Source: CAZUGA01 sp964619885 (GTDB lineage: Bacteria; Pseudomonadota; Gammaproteobacteria; Methylococcales; UBA1147). Taken from it: 24,722 bases of DNA. The stretch lies in NCBI GenBank assembly GCA_964619885.1, contig CAZUGA010000057.1, positions 1 to 24,722 of the forward strand. The letters are read 5' to 3'. The notes below the pieces were generated by a model. It saw only the letters and a list, made by a program, of their open reading frames with translations, had not been told where the DNA came from and searched no databases. The number at the start of each line of letters is the position of its first letter. Position 1 is the first letter of the stretch. Shown here piece by piece: positions 1-7,444 of the stretch. Both the position numbers and the translations under genes were made by a program.

Positions 1-812
1 ACGGAGAATATCAGTTCACAACTATTTCTATAGATGGTACGGACGGACGCTTACCCATAAATTACTCTTTTGCCTTGTCGGCCGCCACTATCGCGACAAA
101 ATGGCGCCAAACCGACCAGAACACTGATTTGTTTATTGGATAGAGTACCCAATTCAGGGAGTTGCGATACCAGAGTTGAGGCCGTCATGGCACCAATACC
201 ATTGACGCCTACGAACTACTGTACCCGATTTTTAAATACGGCATTTTGACTAATCAGTGTCTCAATCAATGCGTCCATTTTTGTGATTTCCTGATCAAAC
301 GCATTAATAAATTGCTTGATAGAACGAAGGGGTTCGGAGGCCACTGCCGTTTCAAGGTGCTGCTTTTCTACGGTTCGTTGCTTAATCAACTGATCTCGAC
401 GTTTAATCAACGCAGCCAGCCGATCAGCTTCTTTTGTTCTCTGCTTGCAGATTCTAGGGTCCACCATTTCTGCATACTGGCGGATGACATGGGCATCGAT
501 ACGATCGTTTTTCGCATGTTGTCCAATGGCTTTAGCATAGTCTCTTACACGTTTGGCATTAACAACGCTGACCGCAATCCCATTAGATAATAGAAAGTTG
601 ACTAACTTTCTTTCATAGCCTCTGGTTGCTTCTACAACAAAACAAACTTTATCGAGTTTCGAAGTTTGTCTGACCAATGGGTAAAAATTTTTCTCTCGAT
701 TATCGATTGTTACAAACTATTTGCTATCAAAAGAAATATCCAATTTAAGTTTGGCTACATCTACACCAATCATCTTGCATTTATCAGGTCTATTTGTCAT
801 CTTGAGGGTCAT
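1..812 (-). pseudogene. IS110-family transposase, decayed, 3' end outside window
   Basis: Reading the minus strand from ATG at 812 in one frame gives an N-terminal IS110 DEDD domain (MIGVDVAKLKLDIS, then VVEATRGYER, then NDRIDAHVIRQYAE). It continues into the C-terminal Transposase_20 region (GVNGIGAMTASTL, PELGTLSNKQI, LVGLAPFCRDSG). The frame is kept throughout but interrupted by three nonsense codons: TAG at 717-719, TAG at 216-218 and TAA at 51-53. The central open stretch is 216-677. IS110 transposases are DEDD recombinases that normally need one intact ORF of about 300-400 residues, so this copy should be inactive. The tail runs off the left edge. Family assignment is by motif recognition and I consider it secure; the exact IS is unknown. 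Confidence 0.88.
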
Positions 813-1606
813 TTAAATTCTCATTCTTGTTGATACGGAATCACCAAGTGTTCCAGGCAACTGTTCGAGTTCATTTAAAGATTGGAAAGGCGACCTGAGC
901 TTTCACACGGTTTCAGTCGAACCCAGATTTTTGCGGCCTGCCTTTCCATTTTCATTAGCATTCCTATTCTAACGAAAACCGGTTCGTTGCTTATTTTTCA
1001 ACACACAAGATTTTGGGACGTCCAAGTTTCCAAAATCGACTCGCCAACGCGACAGCCATTTGTGCCCCGGCCGTCCTACGTCCGTGCCGCTCCGCCACAC
1101 CGTTGTAAACTCGGCGCAGGCTTACACAACACTCCCTCGAATGACTAGACGCGACTTTTCGTATGCCTACTTTGTTTTCCTCTGCGCTATCGCACGACGG
1201 AAAAACAGTGCGGCGTGGCCGCTATCGGGGACTACCAGCCTTCGCATTCGCTCTCCCTGGCTGGCAGCGATCGTCAAGAACAATCCGCAATAGGTTGAAA
1301 AAGATGGCTCGTGTTTGGATTGCATTGCGTATTATCGTTGGCTGGACGATATTCAAACTGAAAAAAGAAGTCGAATGACTAGAAGCAATAGAATTTGCCA
1401 AATTGATGCGAGTCGGCAATTTTGCTATTGGTTGCAAACACGTCGATGGCCGCTTTTTACCAGAGTCATTCACATTGTTGCGGTCGCTCAAGCGGCCGGT
1501 ATACGTTCTCCATATGTTTGTCTCCAAGTACCTGATGATTCATGACTAATAATCGATTGGCATCAAAGAAACATTGAGTCGCCTAAAATCCTCGGCGCGG
1601 ACATAT
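813..1606. other. Intergenic region without a convincing gene
   Basis: Several short open frames occur (882-1148, 1163-1378, 1315-1545, minus 1222-1527), but none has a good ribosome binding site or a family signature. One plus-strand frame reads from about 1295 through a TGA at 1376-1378 to about 1540 with fairly protein-like composition, for example FTLLRSLKRPVYVLHMF. It may be the remnant of a lost gene. I cannot name it. Confidence 0.4.
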
Positions 1607-1635
1607 AAAAGCCAGTGGGTTTGCCACTGGCTTTT
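1607..1635 (-). terminator. Hairpin terminator of the phytase-like gene
   Basis: Perfect 12-bp inverted repeat AAAAGCCAGTGG / CCACTGGCTTTT with a 5-nt loop, 17 bases beyond the stop codon at 1652. Read on the minus strand the right arm ends in TTTT followed by ATAT. The A-tract on the other arm would let it work in both directions. Confidence 0.75.
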
Positions 1636-1651
1636 CAAATCCGAAATTCAA

Positions 1652-3934
1652 TTATTTGAATAAACCATGCAATCTTAATAACTGTGTTTCGCCGTTGGAA
1701 TCGTCAACCCCATCATTATCGTTCACAATCATCGCGTTTCCATTCTTATCGACGGCTAAACCCTCGATTTTTTCCAACACCAAGCCGCCCGTCGCTCTTA
1801 AGTCGGGCAAAAGATCCCGAACCAATGATTTTTGTAGCACCGGGAAAGAAGGTTCGACACCAAACGGTGTATCCGGAAGCGGTGTAAGCTCCGCGACTGA
1901 AAATTTGTAGATGCGCTTGATCGTCGCGTCTAGGCCAGCCTGATTATCGCGTTCAATTATCGCAAATTCGTCACCTGACAAATGGACTAGGTCCGATAGC
2001 CCCACCCAACCGCCGTTGGGCGATGTAGGGGATTCCAGCGGATAATAATAAAACTTCCATTGCCCGCCGGCCACTTCGTAGCGGCCGATGCGAACGTGAT
2101 TCGTTGGATCGTCGGCCCACTCACGCTGAAACGCGACATATACAAATTCGTTGTCGCCCGAACCGACGCTGGTAACCCCTTCGAAACCGAATCGGATCAA
2201 TCGCTGGGTTGTCGAGGCAGGCAGTGTGGCAACGTCTTCAATCAATCCATTTTCTGCAACTTTGATCAATAGATTTCGAAAAAACACCGGACTATCATCG
2301 CCCTCGGAAGCAATCCAAAATCCACCGTCCTCGCGGGTTGATATGCCTTCTTGATCCAGATTAACCGTTGTATCCTGGTTAACCAATGCCGGCTCGATCG
2401 CAGCCAATTTGCCGAGCGAATCGTACAAAACAGTTTCGCCGTTAATCAACGCGGGTTTACGCCGTAAATCTATCGAGTAAATTCGACTTTGTTGATAAAA
2501 ACTATCGTGGATTGTGTAAGCTTTTCTGGCGTACTGTTTATCGATAGCCAATCCGGATAAAGCGCCCCACGGAATTGGCGTGCCATCCTCGCGGTCGGTT
2601 GATTTGATCGTCGGATAATCAACCGAACCCCGTTGGCGCCGGTAGATATTCAGCACCGAACGAATCTTGTCACCCCGGTCATCTACTTCGCTGGCCGCAA
2701 CAAATAGATTACGTTGAGGTATCGCGAGCAGCCCTTCGGGGCCAACACCAGCGGGTAATACTTGTTGCAACTTAGGTCGATTCGGATTATTAATTCGATA
2801 AACCGCGATTACGCTCGAACGTTCCGACCCGACAAACAACAATTTTTCGAAACCGTAACGGCCGAATGCAACGTTTTCGGGTTCGTTGCCTTTGTTACCC
2901 GATCGATCATCCGGGTAATGGCCAAGCCGTACTACCAAATGTTCCAATGAATTCCCTGAATCATATTTTAGCCGGCCATTGCGTTTGAAAATTGAAAAAC
3001 CGCGGCTTCCGCCGAATAAATCACCTTCGTTTGCAGTCGCAAATCGAGAATTACTGATCCATGTTACACCGTCCGGTTCGCGCGGGACTTCCGTCAATGC
3101 TTTGTCCAAGGTAATCAAAGCAGGATCTTCTTCATCCGTATCCACTTGTTCCAAATTTACGCTACCAGCGCTGAAGTCTCGGATTATGTTTCCGGTCTTG
3201 AGATCTACGACAGCAATATGATTATTTTCCTGCATCGTCACAACCGCCTGGTTGCGTTTATTGATATCAACATATTCAGGCTCGGCATCATCGGGAAACA
3301 ACAAAGGAACACCCGAGAAATAAACCTGCCGCATCGTCCAATTAGCAGGCGATCCCTCCTTGTCAACGATAGTCAAGTGCCCTGGGGGCGCTTGTGGCGG
3401 TTCGCCGTTGCCCAAATCTTCATCACGCTCATTTTCGATCGCTATCGCTGCGTAGCGCCCGTCTTGACTAACCGCGATCGAATCCGGTTGACCATCCAAC
3501 GGATGCGTTGCGACTATTTCCTGGTTGGAGACATCGATAACCACCAACTCTCCGCTGGTGTTAACAAAATCGGCAGACGTGTTCACCGCAACCAACGCAT
3601 AGTCATCGCTGACGGCGACAGATGTCGGTTCGCCGTTCAACCCGACAACGCCAAGCGCTTTAGGTTTGGTTGGATCGTAAATATCTACGAATCCTATATT
3701 ATTGGTTTTACCATCCGTGTAAATAAGCTTCATGCCGTCTGAACTCGCTGAAACAATTTCGGCGACTGTTTCAATTTCAATATTGGTATTTTTGAATACC
3801 GGAAAAACTGCGATTCGATTGAACGATTTATGCCTTGGCCAACCTTGGGTGTGCGCTGAAACGGTGGATGTGTGAGCGATTAACACAGCAGCACCTATCC
3901 CAAGCGCAATACGAAAACCAGCGGATTTCAACAT
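1652..3934 (-). CDS. Secreted beta-propeller / phytase-like esterase protein
   Basis: A 760-residue exported protein. I chose the ATG at 3934 because GGAGA lies 6-7 bases upstream and the product starts with a normal signal peptide (MLKSAGFRIALGIG, cleavage near VSA-HTQ); the frame stays open 13 codons further upstream. Residues of about 30-430 form YVTN/choice-of-anchor-I-like propeller repeats (GEPTSVAVSDDYALV, QPDSIAVSQDGRYAA, EPEYVDINKRNQAVV). Residues of about 440-760 resemble the phytase-like esterase domain (GALSGLAIDKQYARKAYTI, LDQEGISTREDGGFWIASEG, KIEGLAVDKNGNAMIVNDND). Substrate is unknown. Family members are periplasmic or extracellular and often phosphate-related, which would suit the pst genes downstream, but that link is inference. 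It stands alone, with its own terminator. Confidence 0.85.
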   Translation of the reverse strand: MLKSAGFRIALGIGAAVLIAHTSTVSAHTQGWPRHKSFNRIAVFPVFKNTNIEIETVAEIVSASSDGMKLIYTDGKTNNIGFVDIYDPTKPKALGVVGLNGEPTSVAVSDDYALVAVNTSADFVNTSGELVVIDVSNQEIVATHPLDGQPDSIAVSQDGRYAAIAIENERDEDLGNGEPPQAPPGHLTIVDKEGSPANWTMRQVYFSGVPLLFPDDAEPEYVDINKRNQAVVTMQENNHIAVVDLKTGNIIRDFSAGSVNLEQVDTDEEDPALITLDKALTEVPREPDGVTWISNSRFATANEGDLFGGSRGFSIFKRNGRLKYDSGNSLEHLVVRLGHYPDDRSGNKGNEPENVAFGRYGFEKLLFVGSERSSVIAVYRINNPNRPKLQQVLPAGVGPEGLLAIPQRNLFVAASEVDDRGDKIRSVLNIYRRQRGSVDYPTIKSTDREDGTPIPWGALSGLAIDKQYARKAYTIHDSFYQQSRIYSIDLRRKPALINGETVLYDSLGKLAAIEPALVNQDTTVNLDQEGISTREDGGFWIASEGDDSPVFFRNLLIKVAENGLIEDVATLPASTTQRLIRFGFEGVTSVGSGDNEFVYVAFQREWADDPTNHVRIGRYEVAGGQWKFYYYPLESPTSPNGGWVGLSDLVHLSGDEFAIIERDNQAGLDATIKRIYKFSVAELTPLPDTPFGVEPSFPVLQKSLVRDLLPDLRATGGLVLEKIEGLAVDKNGNAMIVNDNDGVDDSNGETQLLRLHGLFK

Positions 3935-4096
3935 TATTATTCTCCGGGAGATGTGATGGTAACGAAGGCTCAATTGTAGTGATCGATTATGACAATTATG
4001 TTAAGAGCAAACAGGCGCAAATAGTTAATATGATCGGTAACCAAAAAAAATATTGCATCGATTGGCGTTTACGGAACCTCAGCGGAGCGCGCGGGG

Positions 4097-4381
4097 TTAT
4101 TCCGAATTTTTCGAAGCGTTCATCGATTTACGCAATTGACGCCAATAACGAGCCATTCTTGGGTGGCATTTGACTATTTTGATGAAGATCCTGCGTGCGC
4201 GTGATGAGTTTTGGAACAGAATGGATAAACCCAAAATCATCAACGGCAACCCGATGGGTAAAGGCAATGGAAAAGTGATTATCCCAACCAAGATCAACAT
4301 TCCCGAAAATAAAATCGCTACCCAATTGGAAATCACAAATAATCGGTCTGGATAAATCAGTTTCGGGCTTGCGGAGCCCAC
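4097..4381 (-). CDS. Small membrane protein, PGPGW-like
   Basis: A 94-residue protein with two hydrophobic stretches (about 19-35 and 38-57) joined by PLPLPIGLP, followed by a basic tail (RARRIFIKIVK, RYWRQLRKSM). This layout of two helices, a proline/glycine turn and an Arg-rich cytoplasmic end resembles the PGPGW family of short transmembrane proteins of unknown function. The reading frame opens with GTG at 4381, without a clear ribosome binding site; a GTG at 4336 is another possible start. It lies on the same strand as the phytase-like gene, 162 bp upstream of it, so co-transcription is possible. Composition argues that it is real, but I am not certain. Confidence 0.55.
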   Translation of the reverse strand: MGSASPKLIYPDRLFVISNWVAILFSGMLILVGIITFPLPLPIGLPLMILGLSILFQNSSRARRIFIKIVKCHPRMARYWRQLRKSMNASKNSE

Positions 4382-4674
4382 AAAAAGGAGTATTGCAACG
4401 AACTATTAACGCTTACCTAGGCTTCATGGATCCACTCATGAAATTTCATGTGAGTCCAATCAACCATAATAGCCACCCAATATTGGAATAGCATGACAAC
4501 TTATAAGATGCCTGATAGGAACGCTTTGACGTGAAATTAAGGAAAAATCGGAGCGTCTTGGCGCGATTGCGGCTAATTTGGCCGTATTCGTCCGGCCTGC
4601 GGCAAACTGTCAGTGCTCGCTTATAGGAAAAGCCCTAAATCAATTGCACGCGTGCACTGGTCGTTTGAAAGGGG
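4382..4674. other. Intergenic region downstream of nasT
   Basis: No gene seen. It contains ACTCATGAAA/TTTCATGTGAGT (about 4435-4457), an inverted repeat with a one-base bulge; a perfect 12-bp palindrome TGCACGCGTGCA at 4645-4656; and a GGCCG/CGGCC inverted repeat near 4580-4600. None is followed by a clear T-run on the nasT strand, so the nasT terminator is not identified. Confidence 0.4.
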
Positions 4675-5268
4675 TTAGCCCGGGGTTAAAATTTGGGCCA
4701 CAGAAATCAGATTTTGCGCCATCTCCGATAAAGAAATATTGCGGTCCATGGCTAATTTCCTAAGGGTTTGATAGGCATCGTCCTCGCTGATCCCTTTTTG
4801 ATCCATCAGGATTCCCTTTGCCCGATCGACTATTTTGCGTTCGCGTAACTTGGTCTTGGTTTGTTCGAGTTCGTGCTGCAGTGATTGATTGTACTGAAAG
4901 CGGGCGATCGCTATTTCCACAATTGTGTTAACTCTAGCGGTCTGCAAGCCATCTACAATATACGCGCTCACGCCCGAGTTTATCGCGTTCGCAATATGAC
5001 TGCGGCGTTTGTGTTGCTCAGCAAAAATGATGATCGGGATCGGGTGTTGATCGTTGATATTTCGGATCGACTGTAACGCTCTGGGTTTCAGGGATTCGGT
5101 GACCACTATCAAAACATCCGGACGAATTCGCGCGACATGTTTATCGATCTCCGAATCGGTGAATAGTTTTTCCAGGCGATCATCAGAACGATCCGATAAG
5201 GCTAGCTCGATCGTATTCGCTTGACGGTTATCTTTTTCGCCGATCAACAGGTATTTTAATTTTTCCAT
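4675..5268 (-). CDS. nasT: NasT, ANTAR-domain antitermination regulator
   Basis: A 197-residue response-regulator-like protein. Residues 1-125 form a CheY-like receiver and residues of about 135-197 an ANTAR RNA-binding domain with its hallmark VDRAKGILMDQKGISEDDAY followed by LRKLAMDRNISL. The receiver keeps Asp51 (RPDVLIVV) but has Ala83 where Thr/Ser is expected and Asp106 where the conserved Lys is expected (AYIVDGL). This fits NasT, which in known systems is held inactive by the nitrate sensor NasS rather than switched by phosphorylation. NasT binds two-hairpin leader RNA and prevents termination. It is divergent from the nitrate transport operon, whose leader contains such a target at 5980-6056. 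No nasS gene is in the window. Start ATG at 5268; its ribosome binding site is weak. Confidence 0.9.
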   Translation of the reverse strand: MEKLKYLLIGEKDNRQANTIELALSDRSDDRLEKLFTDSEIDKHVARIRPDVLIVVTESLKPRALQSIRNINDQHPIPIIIFAEQHKRRSHIANAINSGVSAYIVDGLQTARVNTIVEIAIARFQYNQSLQHELEQTKTKLRERKIVDRAKGILMDQKGISEDDAYQTLRKLAMDRNISLSEMAQNLISVAQILTPG

Positions 5269-5827
5269 CGCTATCTGTCAGATCCGTTAGCGCTATTGAT
5301 ATCCCGTATTACCAGCCGGAACAATGATACATTTCTTGCGTACCTCGTCGGGCGAGTCGAGCATACGATTGCCCAAATCGGCAAGACTATTGGGTTTCTA
5401 TGCAACGGGCGCCCTTGGGTGGTCAATTGGGTGCAAGGAGACGCGGGAATTCGATTGGTGCTGAGCATAATATTATTCTTCGAGTGATAGACGTAATATC
5501 AGGGCAATAGTTATGCCAGGGCGTATTATTCACGATGAAAATAGGTTTGGTGATACTCGCGTTCGGACGCCGGCCTGCTGTAATTAGGGTCGGCAGATTC
5601 TAGTTATTTGAAATTTGTGTCATTCCGACTGATGATTGGTTTATCTGGAGTAAATCTATGCACCACGGCAGCAAACGTTAACCAAAACTTGCATCGAGAT
5701 AGTGCATTGCATTTTTCTAATATTGCGATTGCTAAGAATTCTGAAGTGCGAAATGTCGCATCACCAGCACGGAGTTTAGTTTTGATACCTTTATATAATC
5801 CGATTGACCAGCCCTGATGAAAATACC
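5269..5827. promoter_or_regulatory. Divergent control region nasT / nitrate operon
   Basis: About 560 bp without a gene. Short open frames here (minus 5271-5468, plus 5296-5487, plus 5608-5817) have no family signature. The right half holds the candidate NtrC sites listed separately and a TGCGA/TCGCA hairpin at 5747-5760. The region separates nasT from the sigma-54 promoter at 5828. Confidence 0.55.
5659..5706 (+). promoter_or_regulatory. Candidate NtrC enhancer sites
   Basis: TGCATCGAGATAGTGCA at 5690-5706 has the 17-bp spacing and TGCAYC-N5-RGTGCA symmetry of NtrC sites (consensus TGCACC-N5-GGTGCA). About 31 bp upstream, TGCACCA at 5659-5665 is a perfect left half-site with a poor right half. 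The centres lie about 155-185 bp before the predicted sigma-54 start, a normal enhancer distance. Tentative. Confidence 0.45.
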
Positions 5828-5843
5828 TGGCACTTTAATTGCT
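5828..5843 (+). promoter_or_regulatory. Sigma-54 promoter of the porin-nrt operon
   Basis: TGGCACTTTAATTGCT matches the sigma-54 consensus TGGCAC-N5-TTGCW at every fixed position, with GG at 5829-5830 and GC at 5841-5842 separated by exactly 10 bp. Transcription should start near 5854. Nitrogen-assimilation operons are typically sigma-54/NtrC dependent. Confidence 0.85.
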
Positions 5844-5857
5844 TTTACATCAGAAAC

Positions 5858-5873
5858 GCTCCAACGGCGGAGC
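5858..5873 (+). ncRNA. Extra ANTAR-type hairpin at the transcript 5' end
   Basis: GCTCC-AACGGC-GGAGC, a perfect 5-bp stem with hexaloop AACGGC. The loop is identical to both loops of the main ANTAR element 110 bases downstream and has the A1 and G4 that define ANTAR target loops. It starts about 4 nt after the predicted transcription start. I see no partner hairpin with the same loop directly after it. Confidence 0.65.
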
Positions 5874-5979
5874 AAAAGATGAATTTTGGTTAGCTTACCG
5901 CGGCGATAATAAAATACGAATGATCGGTTAGGATTATTTGAATCCCCGCACCGGCCGATAAAATTTGGTACTAACACGA

Positions 5980-6062
5980 ACGTAGTCCAACGGCGGACTG
6001 CGTCTGAGAGACAACGGCGTCTTACAGTACGGCCCAAGGCTGTGCTGAGGGCGTTTTTTTTT
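5980..6062 (+). promoter_or_regulatory. ANTAR (NasT) antiterminator leader with overlapping terminator
   Basis: Hairpin P1: 9-bp stem 5980-5988/5995-6003 with loop AACGGC. Hairpin P2: 6004-6012/6019-6027 with one A-A mismatch and the same AACGGC loop. Both loops have A1 and G4. The terminator is a 10-bp stem 6025-6034/6038-6047 with loop CAA. It can be extended by pairing 6013-6016 and 6021-6023 with 6049-6055, and is followed by a run of 9 T (6054-6062). The terminator stem uses bases of the P2 loop and 3' arm, so P2 and the full terminator exclude each other. This is the known ANTAR antitermination arrangement; NasT is encoded next door. Confidence 0.85.
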
Positions 6063-6117
6063 GCGTGAATAACATTCACATTCAACAGACAAACAAAACG
6101 GGAAAAGGGGAAAATTT

Positions 6118-7362
6118 ATGTTGATTCGATTCGCCGGGGTCTTTCTGGCATTGATGACGAGCGCTTGGTCGGTTTTTGCAGACCCGGTCGGCCAGACGGA
6201 CTCGATCACCCACGCCATTGAAGATGCGCTAGTTGGCGACTGGGGCCAAATTAAACTCAACTTGAATTGGCGCTATGAGAATGTCGACCAAGAGGGTTTG
6301 GGAACCGCGAACGGTGACCCGATTCGTTTGCGCTTGGGTTACTTGACACCAAAACTTTGGGATCTACAAGCTTTCATCGAATTCGAAGGTAACACCCCAG
6401 TATTTGTTGAAGACTATAACAGTTTACGGAACGGGAAAACGCAATTTCCCATTATTGCGGATCCACAAGTTGCTGAGGTCAACCAAGGTTGGTTAAGTTA
6501 TACCGGTATACCCGATACAGACTTGAAAGCCGGTCGGCAGCGCATTGCTTACGACAATGTTCGATGGATAGGTAACGTAGTCTGGCGGCAAATGGAACAA
6601 ACGTTCGACTCCGTTTCCGTCGCGAACACATCCTTGCCAAATACCACGGTCCAAGGGGCTTTCTTGTGGAACGTCAAAAACATATTGTCGAAGGACATTA
6701 GTATGACGTCACCCATTTTCAATATTGCGCATACCTTTCCGAATTTCGGAAAATTGACCGGCTATGCCTATCTTTTGGACTACAGCGGGACCAACCCGAA
6801 TTTGTTGCGGTTTTCAACTCAAAGTTACGGTATCCGGTTCAAAGGGAAGAGCGAGTTGATGGATAATCTAAATGGGCTTTATACAGCCGAATACGCTTAT
6901 CAACAAGATTATCAAAATAATCCAAATCGCTACGAAGCCGATTATTTCCATGTAATCGGTGGCTTCGAGATTCCCGAAATCGGTTGGGGCTTCACCAATT
7001 TAACCGGGCAGGTCGGATGGGAGCAATTGGGTTCTGAAAACGACGTCGGATTGCAGACGCCCTTGGGAACCAATCACGCATTTAACGGTTGGGCCGATAA
7101 ATTTTTAGTCACTCCGCCCAAAGGTATACAAGATCTCTACGGGGTCATTTCGACCAAGTTGTTCGGCGTCAAAATGGCAGCGATATATCACCAGTTCGAT
7201 TCAGCGGTTGGTGGCATCGATTATGGCCACGAGATCGATGCGCTAGTGGTCAAAAAGTTCGCCAAGCATTACACCGTATTATTCAAATACGCCAATTACT
7301 TTGCCCGCAATTTTGCCACAGATACGCAGAAATTCTGGGTCTCGGTTGGCGTTGATTTTTGA
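6118..7362 (+). CDS. Outer-membrane porin, alginate-export-like family
   Basis: A 414-residue outer-membrane barrel. It has a signal peptide (MLIRFAGVFLALMTS, cleavage near VFA-DPV), alternating amphipathic beta strands (KLNLNWRYENVD, AFIEFEGNTPVF, LKAGRQRIAYDNVRW, AAIYHQFDS) and a C-terminal strand ending in FWVSVGVDF with the terminal Phe typical of barrel-assembly signals. The motif GRQRIAYDNVRWIGNVVWRQ is characteristic of the alginate-export/porin family. The start is supported by AAGGGG 7 bases before ATG. It is the first gene after the NasT leader, so it probably provides outer-membrane passage for nitrate or a related anion. Alginate itself is unlikely in this context. The substrate is inferred only from the operon. 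Confidence 0.85.
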   Translation: MLIRFAGVFLALMTSAWSVFADPVGQTDSITHAIEDALVGDWGQIKLNLNWRYENVDQEGLGTANGDPIRLRLGYLTPKLWDLQAFIEFEGNTPVFVEDYNSLRNGKTQFPIIADPQVAEVNQGWLSYTGIPDTDLKAGRQRIAYDNVRWIGNVVWRQMEQTFDSVSVANTSLPNTTVQGAFLWNVKNILSKDISMTSPIFNIAHTFPNFGKLTGYAYLLDYSGTNPNLLRFSTQSYGIRFKGKSELMDNLNGLYTAEYAYQQDYQNNPNRYEADYFHVIGGFEIPEIGWGFTNLTGQVGWEQLGSENDVGLQTPLGTNHAFNGWADKFLVTPPKGIQDLYGVISTKLFGVKMAAIYHQFDSAVGGIDYGHEIDALVVKKFAKHYTVLFKYANYFARNFATDTQKFWVSVGVDF

Positions 7363-7444
7363 TCAAACATGAATGACTTAGACCGTTAGCTTTGGTTTAA
7401 GAACAAATCGAACGTTACTGCTCAATTTATCGATAGGATCATCA

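Noticed and set aside
1..812. Stop codon reassignment as an explanation for the IS110 in-frame stops
   Set aside because: Other genes end at the same codons (TAG for nrtA, nrtB and pstS; TAA for pstC), and both TAG and TAA interrupt the transposase.
3146..3742. 198-codon plus-strand open frame
   Set aside because: It lies wholly antisense to the phytase-like gene, whose protein has clear domains; the plus frame has no start signal or family motif.
4645..4656. Perfect palindrome TGCACGCGTGCA as an NtrC site
   Set aside because: NtrC half-sites must be spaced to 17 bp overall; this is 12 bp and lies downstream of nasT.
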